Below, piece after piece: positions 1 through 11,685 of a stretch of 64,000 nt of DNA (position 1 is the first letter of the stretch; the number at the start of each line of letters is the position of its first letter). Source of the DNA: Melastoma dodecandrum. Lineage: Eukaryota > Streptophyta > Magnoliopsida > Myrtales > Melastomataceae. The notes under the pieces are model-generated. The model did not search any database. It worked only from the letters and a program-made list of their open reading frames with translations, and was not told where the DNA came from. Location of the stretch: NCBI GenBank assembly GCA_029817715.1, contig JARUPY010000538.1, positions 496,001 to 560,000 of the forward strand, given 5' to 3'. The position numbers were made by a program, and so were the translations under genes.

Positions 1-480
1 GAGGATCTGATGTGAGCTAGGTCAGTTGTGAAGTCATAAGAGGATGGCCAATGCTGCTTCAAGCAGCGACTATCAACACTTAGCAAAAAAAAAAAAAAAA
101 ATCAGAAGTAACATTGCCCAACTCTCTATCCAAATTCATTATTTTAAGTAGCGACTTCCTTTTCTTTTCTCGTAAAGAAAGTCGATCGTTACTTAAAGTA
201 GCGAGTTTCAACACTTATAAAGAAACTTAGAATTGACTCCCAAATAGCGACCTCCTTAATTACATAGAAAGTCGCTAATTGAAGTAGCGATTTAATGTGA
301 ATTGGTATAATTACCATATTAGGGATTTTAATGTTGACTTCTTAACTTGCTACTCCAAGTAATAACTTCTGGATAAAGTCGTTGATTCTAGTTAGCGGTG
401 AAAAACCCAGAATTTCAAAACTTTTATCGCTAGCTACTTTTTTTGAAAAGTAACAATAATATTGTAAATTCCTCCAGGCC
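1..480. repeat. CACTA-like subterminal repeat patch (AGTAGCGAC family), truncated by window edge
   Basis: The motif AGTAGCGA and its variants or reverse complement (GTCGCTA) recur at least six times in the first 450 bases: near 65, 148, 199, 245, 272, 284 and 420. Many copies are followed by pyrimidine-rich DNA. Dense short repeats around TAGCGAC in both orientations are typical of subterminal regions of plant CACTA (En/Spm) transposons. The actual terminus (CACTA) is not visible, so class assignment is inference. No coding sequence is seen here. Confidence 0.4.
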
Positions 481-923
481 TAATATTGGTACAATCTATC
501 ATCTTCCGAGCGTGGACTTATGACTAAAGAACCAAAAGCTTTTCAACAATTTCTGATCGCCATTTTCAAGGGCATCCTACAGAAGGCATCTTCTTCGATG
601 TGTTGTCTCGACATAAAGGGTTGAAGCTCTCGAGGCATCTTCCGTGCATCTTCTTCGTCGGCTCTCCAGATGCTTCGACCTGCAGTTACCATCTGTGACA
701 ATCCACGTGAATGCACATGAGGAGTTATAATAGTATATACCACACCCACCCTCTAATAAACCATTTCGAAGGGTTTGTTTCTGATTCTTTTTTTTTTGTT
801 TAGATCGGTGCTTTGTTCTTTCGAAGTCAAAGACGACAGCCTTGTATGTGCCGGATCCTTGTTTCCAGATCCATGTCCTTCTCCTTTTCTCCACTAAAAT
901 AATGTATTCATCGAGGGTTACAT

Positions 924-972
924 CACGTGTTAGTAGTCTTCGTGGATTATATGTTTCTACCTCTCTATAAAT
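924..972 (+). promoter_or_regulatory. G-box and TATA box of the GASA gene
   Basis: A palindromic CACGTG G-box lies at 924-929 and a TATAAAT TATA box at 966-972, about 106 bp upstream of the GASA start codon at 1078. A TSS near 1000 would give a 5' leader of about 80 nt. G-boxes bind bZIP and bHLH factors and are common in hormone- and light-regulated plant promoters. Confidence 0.55.
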
Positions 973-1077
973 GGATCACAGTGGTGTAGCATTAAGAGCA
1001 CCCCTTCAAGTTCTCTTCTTCTCTTCTTACATTCCAGCATTACATCGTCTTTCTTGTCTGTTTGCTCATCTGGGAAC

Positions 1078-1450
1078 ATGAAGATCGTCTTCGCACTTGC
1101 TCTTCTTCTAATTCTCAGCCACTCCTTCCTAGCCATGGCGGGTGATCCTCCCCCAAGTAAGACCAATCCGATCGGCCCCATTCATGGATTGAACTTTCGT
1201 TTGTGTCTCTTGGCAGTGATGTTTGAACATTGTGCTCAGAACGTTCTGTTTTTGTTTAGATCCGGCTTGCGACTCCATGTGCGGGGCAAGATGTTCTCAG
1301 GCAGGAGTGAAGGACCGGTGCATGAAGTATTGTGGACTGTGCTGCAGGCAGTGCAACAGCTGCGTGCCCTCCGGAACCTACGGCAACAAGTCCGAGTGCC
1401 CCTGCTATCGGGACCTGAAGAACTCCAAGGGTCAGCCTAAATGCCCCTAA
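1078..1450 (+). CDS. GASA/snakin family cysteine-rich secreted peptide
   Basis: Two exons: 1078-1156 and 1260-1450 (GT at 1157, AG at 1258-1259). The 89-residue product starts with a hydrophobic signal peptide (about residues 1-21, [13 protein letters not shown]...). A very short linker follows, then the C-terminal GASA domain with 12 cysteines in the family spacing, including the [12 protein letters not shown] and KSECPCYRD segments and the terminal KCP. GASA/snakin peptides are apoplastic, disulfide-rich peptides, often gibberellin-regulated, acting in growth or defence. The near absence of a variable linker makes this a short member. Reading through the intron in one frame gives a spurious longer ORF; the spliced model restores all 12 cysteines. 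Family assignment is firm; the biological role is inferred. Confidence 0.93.
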
Positions 1451-1924
1451 TCCAAAGCCTAATCGTACCGTCGTCTCGTGCTGTCTTAGAGACACATGCG
1501 AGAAATGATCAGGTCATTTTCCCTCACCTTCGTGTCTACTTCTGTGGTTGCATCGTCGTACTTCGTTGCACCCATGCTTTTCGTTGAGAAAATGAACTAC
1601 TACCATTGAGTGCAACTCCCCAAAAGAACTTTTCTATGTCATGACCATTTGAATCTAGGCAAATTTCTTTTATTTACGCCAATAAACAATACAAAACCAC
1701 AAAACCCGTCAATCAAGATCTTAAATAGCAGATTCATTTGGACAACAAATCAGTTACAAACACTGATTAATCTATTCATCTCAAGTAAGAAAGGCTAAAC
1801 TAACATTCAATTCACATCAGCGGAATAATTGATTACCAGCCTTACCAAACACAATACCAGGCTAACAAAAACAATTTCATCAGATCATCCATGGACACAC
1901 TAACCGAATCCCAACAACTATTCA
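1451..1924. other. GASA 3' flank, no gene seen
   Basis: This stretch holds the presumed 3' UTR of the GASA gene followed by AT-rich sequence. The 62-codon plus-strand ORF at 1610-1798 has no recognisable domain or codon bias. Confidence 0.5.
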
Positions 1925-2432
1925 CGAGTTCTTCGCGAACTGAGTACGCACATCACGTTCACAGCCAATGGTTTGCATGTCTTGGGACAAACAGTTAGCC
2001 CCGTGTCAAGCCATTTCCAGATGAAGCCCGCACATAAGTTTGTCCCAATGCCACGATCATTGGACCTGCCATCAGTTCCTGAGAGAGAGGACGGCAAAAG
2101 TCGGGGTGGAATTGGGATGAGGCTAGGAATCTCTTGTTTGCTTTATCACTACGAGGCGATCACGCATCCTTGTAACAAGCGTGATTAACCAATCAAAGTA
2201 CTCTGGCTTACTGGTATTCTCCGATTGTTCTGCGCTTTCTTTGAGCTTTTCAAGGGCTACAGCTTCGATTAGAATCTCTTGGTTCGACTTCAAGCAGAGA
2301 TATTCAGCAATATTAGCAAGGACTGAAGAAGTGGAACCAACACCATCACTCTTGATTTCCCAGGGCTTCGGCAATGATAACGGATGTCTGATTTCTGCCC
2401 ATGAGCTTAATCTTTTGCAGACAATGCTGTAA
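1925..2432 (-). pseudogene. Decayed U-box E3 ubiquitin ligase fragment (PUB4-like)
   Basis: Read on the minus strand, three frames together reproduce the conserved core of plant PUB4-type U-box proteins. First comes LQKIKL..NQTSVIIAEAL (about 2412-2360). Then, after a frameshift, AEYLCLKSNQEILIEAVAL and LVTRMRDRLVVIKQ (2374-2130). After another shift, the U-box core DFCRPLSQELM...MIVALGQTY (about 2080-2010) and WLDTGLTVCPKT (about 2008-1970). At least three frame changes and the absence of the ARM-repeat C-terminus show it is non-functional. An apparent splice acceptor (TTACAG, near 2433) at its 5' side suggests an exon-containing genomic duplication rather than a processed copy. Identification rests on recalled family motifs. 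Confidence 0.7.
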
Positions 2433-3288
2433 TTATTAAGACAATTCAGACATGTAACTCCGCATCAACAAAGTTCAGGCATTTTAGCCCGGCAAGACAA
2501 TTGGACAGAAGTTTTAAAGCAAATATACGCAGCTTTGCCAGGATTGAAAGAGAAAACAAGCTCGAACGTCCTTGGATTACCAAAGCCTAGTCTAGAATAA
2601 TTTATGCAGGAGCATAATATAATAATACTATGATATATTTTCTTAATTTTTTTAGGACTTTATTCTATTACTTGTCTTATTAGGTATCTTTTCTAGTACT
2701 AATAGTCATGTAATTTCCTCTGTTTTAGAATTTCTCACTTATTTTTTATACAATACCTATAATTTCATCATCTGTTCACTTTCAATTCTATTCGTCTTTG
2801 ATTGAAATCTCTTCTATCCCATCAATAAACTGATGATCGTTATATTGATGCATGAAATTAGTAGAGGCCCCAATTCGGATTGACGGAGGTTATCCAATTA
2901 CGAGACTCAGGCACGGAATCTCTGGTCCTAGTTTTAGTTTCATTAATCAAGAACCGAAGTAATTTCCTTATTGAATTTGAACGGGCACGTCACAGATGTT
3001 CAATAGAAGTAAGTTACATTCTGGGAAGGTTGCAGGGATAATCAAAGTTCTCTCCTCGTACAGACCACCCTCTCCGCTACATCATTCATTACATGTGCTT
3101 TTTATTTGTCCAAATGCTTCACAACAGCTCAAGTAAGGTGACCCCATCTAACTCTCTATCTTAAGGCTGGACAGCAACGAACTCCCCCTGTATAAATTGG
3201 GTAAACAAAGCTCACCGGAGAAGAAGATACGTCATGGTAACACTGATGGCGGGAGAGGGTGGGGAAGGGGGGGGGGGGGCGCGAGGGT
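2433..3288. other. Intergenic, no gene seen
   Basis: AT-rich DNA between the U-box pseudogene and the NRAMP stop codon. Nothing recognised apart from a G run at 3267-3279 in the probable NRAMP 3' region. Confidence 0.5.
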
Positions 3289-5361
3289 TCATGCCACTGG
3301 GGAGGAGACTTTCATGGATTGCACGTTGTTGCGCCAACCCATGGCCCTCGAGATGAGGTATATGATGAACGCAAGGTAAACCGCGGTGAAGCCCAGCATG
3401 AATGTCCCGAACACGGCTCCTGTGACCTCGTTCGAGAAGAAGTCTGTGAGGAGGTAACCGTTGATTATGATCACAAGAGCTGCCACGAACCAGGAGACAA
3501 CCTGCAAGGTTGTTTAATGTCAGATTAATACGAGCCAACCTTACGATCAAGCCGGCCTGCTATTAGCAGGAAGAGATAAGATATACTTCACCTTGAGAAC
3601 CGGCCCGATTTTGAAACTCCCCATTATTTGCTCCTTGGAGACGAGGCAGAGGAGTGGAATGAGCGCGAAAGGAATCTGTATGGACTGGAGAACGTTGAGC
3701 CACTCATTCAGAATGTCCAGAGCCCCGTCCGAAGTATCGAAAATGAGGGCGACTATGATCGTCGGCACGATAGCGCAACTTCTCGTAATCAAAGACCTCA
3801 ACCACTTCTTTAATCGTAGGTTCAAAAAACCGCCCATGATGAACTGACCAGCGTAGGTTCCTGTTAGGGTGCTGCTCTGACCAGCGGCCAGCAATCCGAT
3901 TCCCCAGATGTACAAAATGGGGAAGAAACCTCCCCCATACTTTTCCTGCAGGTACTGTCCAGCATTGACCAGGCCGATGCTGTCAGCAACCGCTGTGCCA
4001 TAAAAGCCTTTGGCAAAGACGGTCGTGACGAAGAGGTTAATTATGAATGAGATGACGAGGGCAGCGGTTGACTCTATGCTGTAGTATCTCAATGCCTCCT
4101 GGACTCTGCCTTTCTGGTTGTGGTCAATCTCCCTGGACTGAACGAGCGCAGAGTGTAAGAACACATTATGAGGCATGATGATGCAACCCACGACTCCGAC
4201 TGCTTGCTTAATTGTTCTTGAGCTTAGCTTAGGGATCAGCATACCTGTTCAAGAAAATCACATATTTTGGGCATGATGGCTGTTACGCCGTAAAGGTCAA
4301 ATCAATTGGAAAAATATTTACCTAAAAGCAGTTCTGATCCACTTGGCTTCGTATCAGCAAACATCCAAGCAAATGACATTGCCATGGTTGCAATAAGAAC
4401 AGCGAAAACCGCTTCGAGTTTCCTTACTCCATAGTTCTCAAGGAACAAAAATATGAAGCTGCCAAAAAACAATAATCAATCTCAGGTCTATGCATATTAT
4501 TTGTCAATCCGGAGGAAAATTATAGGTTAAATGCAGCAATCTCATGAATGATATCCTCCGAAGAACCTCCCGGAGAAGCTGTAAGAATGAACTCAGCAAA
4601 CTCGAAAGACTCCCGGGACTTTCTTAAGACTGAACCAGAAGACTAAGAATCCACGACTACAATAGGATATGTGTAAGAGATTTACTTCTGGGAAACATTT
4701 GGACTAATAATTACTAAAAAGTAAAAGCTCAACGGACGACACTTGAATTACCGAGAAGTAGGTCGAAGTTGCAATTCGCTGTAATAGGAGAAACTTATGC
4801 TCACCAATCGGCTGCGGTGATGACGACACCGGCCCAAATTGGCAGGACCCCGTTGCTGAGGATCTTGATGGCGATGGCGCTTCCGATGACCTCCTGGATA
4901 TCTGCACCGATGAGCGCAATCTCTGCCATCACCCAGAGGACCCACCCTGCCCACCTGGGGTACTCCTCCCTACAGAGCTCGGCAAGGTGCCTCCCCGTGG
5001 CGACCCCGAGGCGGGCGGACAGGAGCTGGACAAGCAGTCCCATGGCAGTGGCCCACATGAGGAGCCAAAGCAAGGAGTAACCGGCTATAGCTCCGGCCTG
5101 CAGGTCACCCTCCAGGTTCCCGGGGTCGAGGAAAGCTATGCTCATCAGGAACCCAGGGCCCGTGAACAGCCAGAGCTTCCGCCATGAGAACGGGGGCATA
5201 CAAGAAGACGTCCCCGCCAAGGAGGAAGAAGCCGGAGGGGAGAAGAGGACGTGGACCTTCTCGGAGGCGGAGTAGGCGGTTTCCTCGTCGTCGTGGTCAT
5301 TGGAACGGAGGAGAGGCTCGAGGGAGGAGGGGTCGGCACGGGCGTCCTTCTCCGGCAACAT
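3289..5361 (-). CDS. NRAMP: NRAMP divalent metal transporter (NRAMP2/3/4-type)
   Basis: Four exons on the minus strand: 5361-4805, 4458-4322, 4244-3592 and 3501-3289, all GT-AG. Together they encode 519 residues, the usual length. Exon 1 has an acidic, Ser-rich cytosolic N-terminus (about 1-55), then TM1 with the metal-binding [13 protein letters not shown] signature. Exon 3 carries the TM6 MPHNV motif and the conserved transport segment [19 protein letters not shown]. The Asp/Asn of DPGN and the Met of MPHN, which coordinate the ion in this family, are all present. NRAMPs couple proton movement to Fe2+/Mn2+ (and Cd2+) transport at endomembranes. Which member it is (vacuolar NRAMP3/4 or TGN NRAMP2) is not resolved. 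The first codon of exon 2 is split (TG|C), so the unspliced ORF misreads that Cys as Trp. Confidence 0.95.
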
Positions 5362-5586
5362 GCTTAACTTATCCGATCGTAAAGCAAAAGGTTAAGAGAG
5401 TGGATGGATTGGGGTGGTTTTCTGTGAGATTTTTGACAGGGGGTTTTTGCTTGTTGTCGGGGTCCGATGATTCGAATTCGATACGAGATTGTCGTGTTGG
5501 AGAAGGAGAAGGAGAAAGGAAGGGCTGACAACTTCCTCCCAGCCAGTACACCACTCCTTCATTGCCCACTAACGAACCTCTCCCGT

Positions 5587-5593
5587 TTTTATA
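5587..5593 (-). promoter_or_regulatory. Putative TATA box of the NRAMP gene
   Basis: TATAAAA on the minus strand, about 226 bp upstream of the NRAMP start codon, implying a 5' leader of roughly 190 nt. Only the motif and its position support it. Confidence 0.4.
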
Positions 5594-7240
5594 CACCCCC
5601 CCGACGACCAATTCATTCCCCAAGGCGTCTTTAATAAAATATTGCAATAATTTTATTTATTCTACTATTTAAAATATGTCATGGATCAAAATTTAATTGC
5701 TCAACTATGATTCTTCTTTTAACTTTTGTTCGTAAATTAGTCCTTATTCATTCAAATTCATCCCTCTTCTTTACTCGTGGCAACAACAACGTGGCATGTG
5801 TTGAGAGATATTTATCTGTAATACAAATCTAGTGAAATAACTTCGAAAAAAGGGAAACAAAATCTCAATTTTCCTTTGCTCTATGAAAAACACGCGAAAA
5901 TTTAACTTTGTTGTGGGTAATGAATTTGGTGGAGGGGTGAAGAGGGAAGTGGAGGAAGGCGGACACGACAGCGACATGCGGCGATTGCGTGAAGCTCGTG
6001 CCTTGTGTGGGGCCGGCACGTTCCCCTCCTTCCCCCCTAAAAAAAACAAGTATCCGACGTGTTTTTTTTTTTTTTAATCTCTTCCACAGAACGAACGCCT
6101 TTTGGAACGGGAGAAACAAATAACTCAAGTGTGATTAGCAAAGCGACAAGTAACAGTAAATGTAAATTTTGTTTTTTCTACTGCAAAAATCAAGACACGA
6201 CATCCAAATCCAAATCCCATGCTTCTGGACACGTGTAATTTGGGCAGAGGGACAGATAAGAAAGAGAAGGGTGGAATGGAGAGGAGGCAGTGGCCCCGAC
6301 AGTTGAGATGGATGGAGCCTTTTTTGTAAAGCAGTACATTGCAATGAACGCTTTCATTGGACACGATCGCACCAGTCATGCTTATGTTTGTGTGTGTGGG
6401 GGTTAAGAAATTTGAGATAATTGGACAAATGTGGTTCTGGTCTCAAGTAAAGGCATCCCCAGTAATGGCCGATCACCTCCGTCCCTTTCATCTCATCATT
6501 CCCCCACCTCCGTCCGCTTTATTATTGTTGTCGTACGGCTAAGGTTTGCGTAATCCCCCCCTTTATATAAAGTCAACTTATTTATTTTGGGCGTGGGGAC
6601 ATTATTTGCCCACAGATTTAGTTACCACCAAATAGCCATAATATTCATTATTGAATTAATGGTATTCAGTACCCCCCCCCCCCTCGGCCCCAACCACAAC
6701 TTCGTCTCTTTTTGGGCCTGCTAGGCAATAGGGCTCGCCTCTGCTTCCCCTGGCCCAACTTTTTTTAAAAGTAGGCCCAATAAGAGAAACATCCAAATTG
6801 GAAGAAAAAAAACAAGAATTACTGGGATCATCATCATCATCTATCTCAATTCATGAAAAACAAAAAGTGGAAAACAAAATGACACGATATGGTTACTTCA
6901 TCCATGCCACATGTAGATGTAATCGGTATGGATATGAACTCAATTATCAAATTGCTTCACACGCATGTCGATCCAATGAAGACGAGTGCCGTGTTAAAAG
7001 CTGCCAGTACAAGTTGTTGTTCTCCAAATTCACGAATGACTATATCTTAGAAGTGCCACTCAACTACAAAGAAATAAACGAGTGGAACTAGCTCCCGTCA
7101 TGAGTCCTCATCGTCCAGACAATAAGACAGTAATACTATTAGGACATCTTCGGTGTATGGATGCCAAATAACCTAAAAGTGTAAATAAGTTAATTTGTTT
7201 TATATCAGGTACTTCATAAGAAAAGAGTGAATTAATTGGG
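5594..7240. other. Intergenic, NRAMP upstream region, no gene seen
   Basis: The region contains a C12 run (6672-6683) and low-complexity segments. Several 60-97 codon ORFs occur, including a plus-strand 97-codon ORF at 6798-7091 with ten or so lysines and six cysteines, but none shows a recognisable domain. Confidence 0.45.
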
Positions 7241-7283
7241 CTAGTGTCACATCCATTTCTGAATCATCGAAGAATCAAGGCAA

Positions 7284-8122
7284 AATATACGTTTATGTCC
7301 CTAACTTTTGTCGAACTTTCTTTTCTGTCAACATCTTTTTTTCATGTACATAAATGTCACTAACTTTGTGATCAACCTTTTCCCTATCCATTTTTAGACG
7401 ACGTTAAATAGAATGCCGATCTGGACATAACGGAGGTCCACGTGACCTCCCTGTAAGACATCCAACGTGGAAAAGGATTGCGACGTAAGATTGTGACACG
7501 GAGAGGCTCCTTCTATCCCCAAATCAAAAAATTTTTCTAACCCTAATTTGTAATCGTTCTTTCCCAACAAGTTGAAGAAGAAGGAAATAGGGGATCTTTT
7601 TTCAAGCTGCTCGTCCGCTGATTTTCGGCTCAAGACAGTGGAGTATAGATCTTAGGGTGGGTTATATGAAGCTCGGATCTTTGATGAAGTTTCGATGATT
7701 TTTTTGCTTTTGGGTTTATTATCGTGATGTTGCCCTGATTGTTTGGGATTGGTTCTTTGAGGGGGGAGGGGAGTCACGGACTGCGCGGCCTGGCCGCTGT
7801 CGGTGCTGACATCCCAGACGAGATCACGGATGAGGGTCATAGAGGCGATGAAGAACGATTTGTGAGGAAAGAGGACCGAGAGTCTTAGAGGCGATGAAAG
7901 AAAGATTTGTGGGAAAAGAGGACCTCTCCACGTCGCCTTACTTTTTGATTTACGGGACGACCACGTCGATCTCCGTTATGTCCAGATTAGTCTTCTGCGT
8001 AAGGTCGTCTAAAAATGAACAGGGAAAAGGTTGATCATAAAGTTAGTGACATTTATGTATATGAAAAAAAGATGTTGACAAAAAAGAAAGTTCGACAAAA
8101 GTCAGAGACATAAATGTATATT
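7284..8122. mobile_element. Non-autonomous DNA transposon with about 160-bp terminal inverted repeats
   Basis: The left arm (7284-about 7443) and right arm (about 7960-8122) are inverted copies of each other with high identity by eye. They share AATATAC.TTTATGTC, GACTTTTGTCGAAC, TGTCAACATC, ATGATCAACC and ATCTGGACATAACGGAG. The roughly 515-bp interior has no transposase and includes a local duplication of a GAGGCGATGAA...AAAGAGGACC unit (about 7830-7925). Long TIRs with a short interior fit a Mutator-like non-autonomous element. No clear 9-bp target duplication was found. Matching GTCACAT blocks just outside both arms (about 7243 and 8124) suggest the true ends may lie slightly further out with a small insertion on the left. 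Confidence 0.75.
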
Positions 8123-10080
8123 ATGTGACGCTCATCTTCTAAAGGACCAGTAAAACATTTTCCGACCAGATCGAATCTGACCACTTCCCTAGATGGATGT
8201 TTAACTGGATCTTTCATCCTTGGTTCTAACACTGACATGGGACAATGTCCAACTACTGGTCCAATCTCATTCATTACTCCCAAAACATAAAGTTGTTGAA
8301 TGCTTTGGATTTGCAAGAGCAAACTTTAAAAGTAATTTCACGTCATTATCTAGTATCAAAGGAACCAACATATACTTTACTTTGATATTGTTATACTAAA
8401 CAATCAAATATCTATGAGCAATAATTAATTTCTTCAAAGAATTTAAACCCATTGCATCACGTAATATACTCTCAAAACTGACAGTGTCGTCAATGACTCA
8501 TTCCTTCCTTTACTTGGAGCTTAATGCCATATCATACTATACCGCTTTCACGCCTTTTCTACTACCTCCATCCAAGGCTTTGAAAGTTTTGCAAAAAACG
8601 TTCCCAATATGAACCGTTGAGAAACTACATCGAAATTATAATAGTAATTTCCAAATTAACAAACGAAGTTGTCAAGCAGACACATATTGTAGGTCTACAG
8701 ATTTATAAAAGTAGTCATAGATTACTCTTTTTTCACATTCTTATTGAAGAGAGAAAAGCAACAAAACATCCATTTTAGCACATCGATAATAATTACTAAT
8801 GCACCATCAACGATCAGCGCCTAGCCTATCTTTTCTTTGATATCTGTGTGGGCGACCAAAGATTTTCAAAATTTTTGCTCTATTCCCATTAGAGTTGCCA
8901 CGGGTAAGTCATTGATAAATCCATGAGATAATATCCTGGTCGATGTAATCATTTGAATTAGTGATAACAATCATATGTGATTTCGAATATATGCTTTTTA
9001 CAATCGATATCTAGAAAAGCACTCGGGTAATTATAGACTTAAGGTAATTATGCCTATGAATGTATTAACGTTTTATTCGATGAGGATAATTTCTTTTCGC
9101 AGTTACCAATTCATTAAACATCCTATTATCCAAAATGAATTGATGTTTTTTCTTTCGGCCCAACATAAAGCCTTGCCTTTTGTCAATTCATCTCTTTCTA
9201 AGTTTAAATTTGCATATCTTGTTTATGAATCTAAAATGAAAAGGGCAACTAACTCTTTGTACATCTCGTCTATTGCCTTGCCTTGACTCTATTTATAATT
9301 GATTCCTCCCACTTTTAATTATTTTTATTGATTGTCCAACATAATTGGTCAGTGCAAAGGTCCCTTGAGTTTAAATAGACCTTTTTCATGCCTACTTCTT
9401 TTTTCACTTAATTGATTTCTCAATTCCAAATTTTTATTTGTCCTTAAATAATTAACCGAGTTAAAGTATCATTTATGTCCTGGCTCAAGTATTTTGGACA
9501 GGAGAGTCAAACGAAGGCTGATTTTTTCTTCACCGGACATTCTGAGTAATTTTTAAAATTCAGGGGACTAAATTTGAATACTTAAAAATTTTCTTATGAA
9601 TATTATTGCAGCTGTAATGGAATATTTTTAAGGTATATCGAAAAAATCTTACAACGTAATATTACGCTTAAATGTAATAAAATGTAAGTGACGTTTATCG
9701 ACAGAAAATACCATATCATGCGCGCAACATGATTTAGATAGAGAATAAAACAAGGACCAAAATTATTATGTCTACCGTGTAAACGTAGTTTACCTATAAT
9801 CTGTATTAGACAGTTGTTACCTTCTCTTTACAGGTTTTGCTCGTATTTACTTTTTTTGTTTTGTTTTGTTGTTGTTGGACAGTAAGAATATTCTTTTATA
9901 ATCGTTTTTCGTTTCTGTCTTCTTTTTTATTTTTTTATCCATATTTAGCCACCCCTCCTCCACCTCCATCACTAATTCACGATTCAAATCCACCTATTAT
10001 TTTACCCTTTAAAAAAAAAATTAGAATTCCCCTCTTTCTACCTATTTTTTACACTTTTCAATTATAGCCAATATATTTAC
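8123..10080. other. AT-rich intergenic, no gene seen
   Basis: Low-complexity AT-rich DNA with many stops in all frames. The 78-codon ORF at 9050-9286 is not convincing. Weak resemblance to decayed retroelement sequence was considered but could not be supported. Confidence 0.45.
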
Positions 10081-10083
10081 ATG

Positions 10084-10095
10084 TATATATATATA
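10084..10095 (+). promoter_or_regulatory. Putative TATA box upstream of the DUF761 gene
   Basis: TATATATATATA-type run about 140 bp upstream of the ATG at 10230. A G15 run (10170-10184) lies between it and the start codon, within the presumed 5' leader. Confidence 0.35.
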
Positions 10096-10229
10096 CAGAC
10101 ACAGAGATTCCCAGAAAGAATTCGGACAACCTTGATTCATTTTTCTCAACCCCTGCATTTTGCAGGTAAGGGGGGGGGGGGGGGTGGGGAAGAGGAAGCC
10201 TTCCGTGTCCAACTTCTAAACATTCCGTT

Positions 10230-10736
10230 ATGGATAGAGGCAACGAGTATGACGTGCACTATGCCCAGGCCAACACGGCGAACAAGTTGAGCAAGCGGGT
10301 TGCATCCATGCCCTCGTTGCACATGCTGGCCAACAAGCTGCCGCAGCAGCACGCTGGCGTCGTGACCGAGTCCTCTTCCCCGGCATCCGTCCTCATTCCT
10401 CTTTCACCAGATTTCTCCTCGTCTGCCTCTGATGGGAGCATGAGCCGGTATGCCTCTGCGATCAACCTCCGGGAGCTCGGTGAAAGTAACGACAACGACA
10501 ACAAGGCAGGTAACGGGAAGGATGATGACGACGGCGACAATATGATCGATCTTAAGGCAGAGGATTTCATCGCCCGTTTCTATGAGCAAATGAGGATCCA
10601 GAATCACAATGAGATGGTCCGTCGCCAGAGCAAGCTTCATCGTCACCATCGCCATTCTATTCGCGTACGTGTCCCTCTTACAGTTCTTCTTGAATTGTTT
10701 AGAGTATCCAAACTTCAAACCAATTGCCGGATCTAA
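10230..10736 (+). CDS. DUF761 (cotton-fibre-expressed-type) protein
   Basis: A single-exon ORF of 168 codons. The N-terminal two thirds is Ser- and Asp-rich and low-complexity (an NDNDNKAGNGKDDDDGDN stretch near residues 87-105). It is followed by IDLKAEDFIARFYEQMRIQ (about 108-126), which matches the short C-terminal DUF761 signature (FIARFxEQxRxQ). DUF761 proteins are plant-specific, poorly characterised small proteins. The tail beyond the motif (LHRHHRHSIRV onward, rich in His then hydrophobic) is longer than usual and could partly be readthrough if the gene has an unrecognised intron. No function is claimed. Confidence 0.65.
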   Translation: MDRGNEYDVHYAQANTANKLSKRVASMPSLHMLANKLPQQHAGVVTESSSPASVLIPLSPDFSSSASDGSMSRYASAINLRELGESNDNDNKAGNGKDDDDGDNMIDLKAEDFIARFYEQMRIQNHNEMVRRQSKLHRHHRHSIRVRVPLTVLLELFRVSKLQTNCRI

Positions 10737-11685
10737 ATTGACGTGGAAAGCTGCAGGATGGATCTGCATGATGGATGGACTCATGAGGGCTGGGTCTTGG
10801 TGTCATCACTGGAGGGGGATTTCCTATCATCGTCTTCGTCATGGTCGTCGTCGGAAGAGAACATGAAACTGGGTGTATGCTTTCAGCTCGTTATGTCTGC
10901 GTAATTATGTTTACTTCGCATTTGATTGGGTCATTGTTTCAGTTAGATCATAAAAAACCTTTAATCTGTAGCCGCTGCAATCGATTTTTTTCGTTCATCA
11001 GATCTGGAAAATTGAATCTCTTCTTCTTTCTTTGTACAACAACTGCAATTCAAGATTCAACAGTTCTCATAAGCTTCTGTTTTCGGTTCTTCTGACACTG
11101 GATTGCTCACAAAAGCTTGAGAATGATCGAAACTTAAGTCCTCGACCTCGGGCTGAATATACCACAAATCTCGAATTAAAATGGGGTTACAGAAGGGGGT
11201 GGTAAAGTAGATGCTAGAAACCTGCAGCACAGTCTCTCACGATGGCACGGATCATGACGATGACGATATCGATCTTCTCAGGATTGTGCTTCACCTTAAG
11301 CTTCTTTCGTTGGAAGCCTTCCGGTGAAGCAGTAACACCTCATACAATGTGCTGCTGGCGCTCGGAACCTTCATAGTTTCGAGGATTCGAACCAGCCTAA
11401 GTCCCTATTGCTTATCACAGGCATTGAACTGTAAACAAACATTGTATATTAAAATAATTGAATCTTATTACTTCATATAAATGGGAAGTCAATTTTAGTA
11501 TCAAACTCTGATTCACGAAATAAAAAAATTTGTCCCATAACAAGCGTGAAGATTTCGTTTTTATTAATCTCGATATATAACCACATAAGTAATTAGATGC
11601 TCATATAGATAGAATAAGCATACTGATTAACATTCACTATATTATTTATATACAGATGATGATGATAGGTGTCAACTTGTCCGGG
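10737..11685. other. Intergenic, no gene seen
   Basis: Contains the 3' flanks of the converging DUF761 and GH3 genes. No domain-bearing ORF was found. Confidence 0.5.

Noticed and set aside
1054..1440. 128-codon plus-strand ORF across the GASA gene
   Set aside because: It reads through the intron and into the wrong frame of exon 2; the spliced model restores the 12-Cys GASA domain.
6798..7091. 97-codon Lys/Cys-containing plus-strand ORF
   Set aside because: No recognisable domain, TATA context or homologous pattern; probably a chance ORF in AT-rich DNA.
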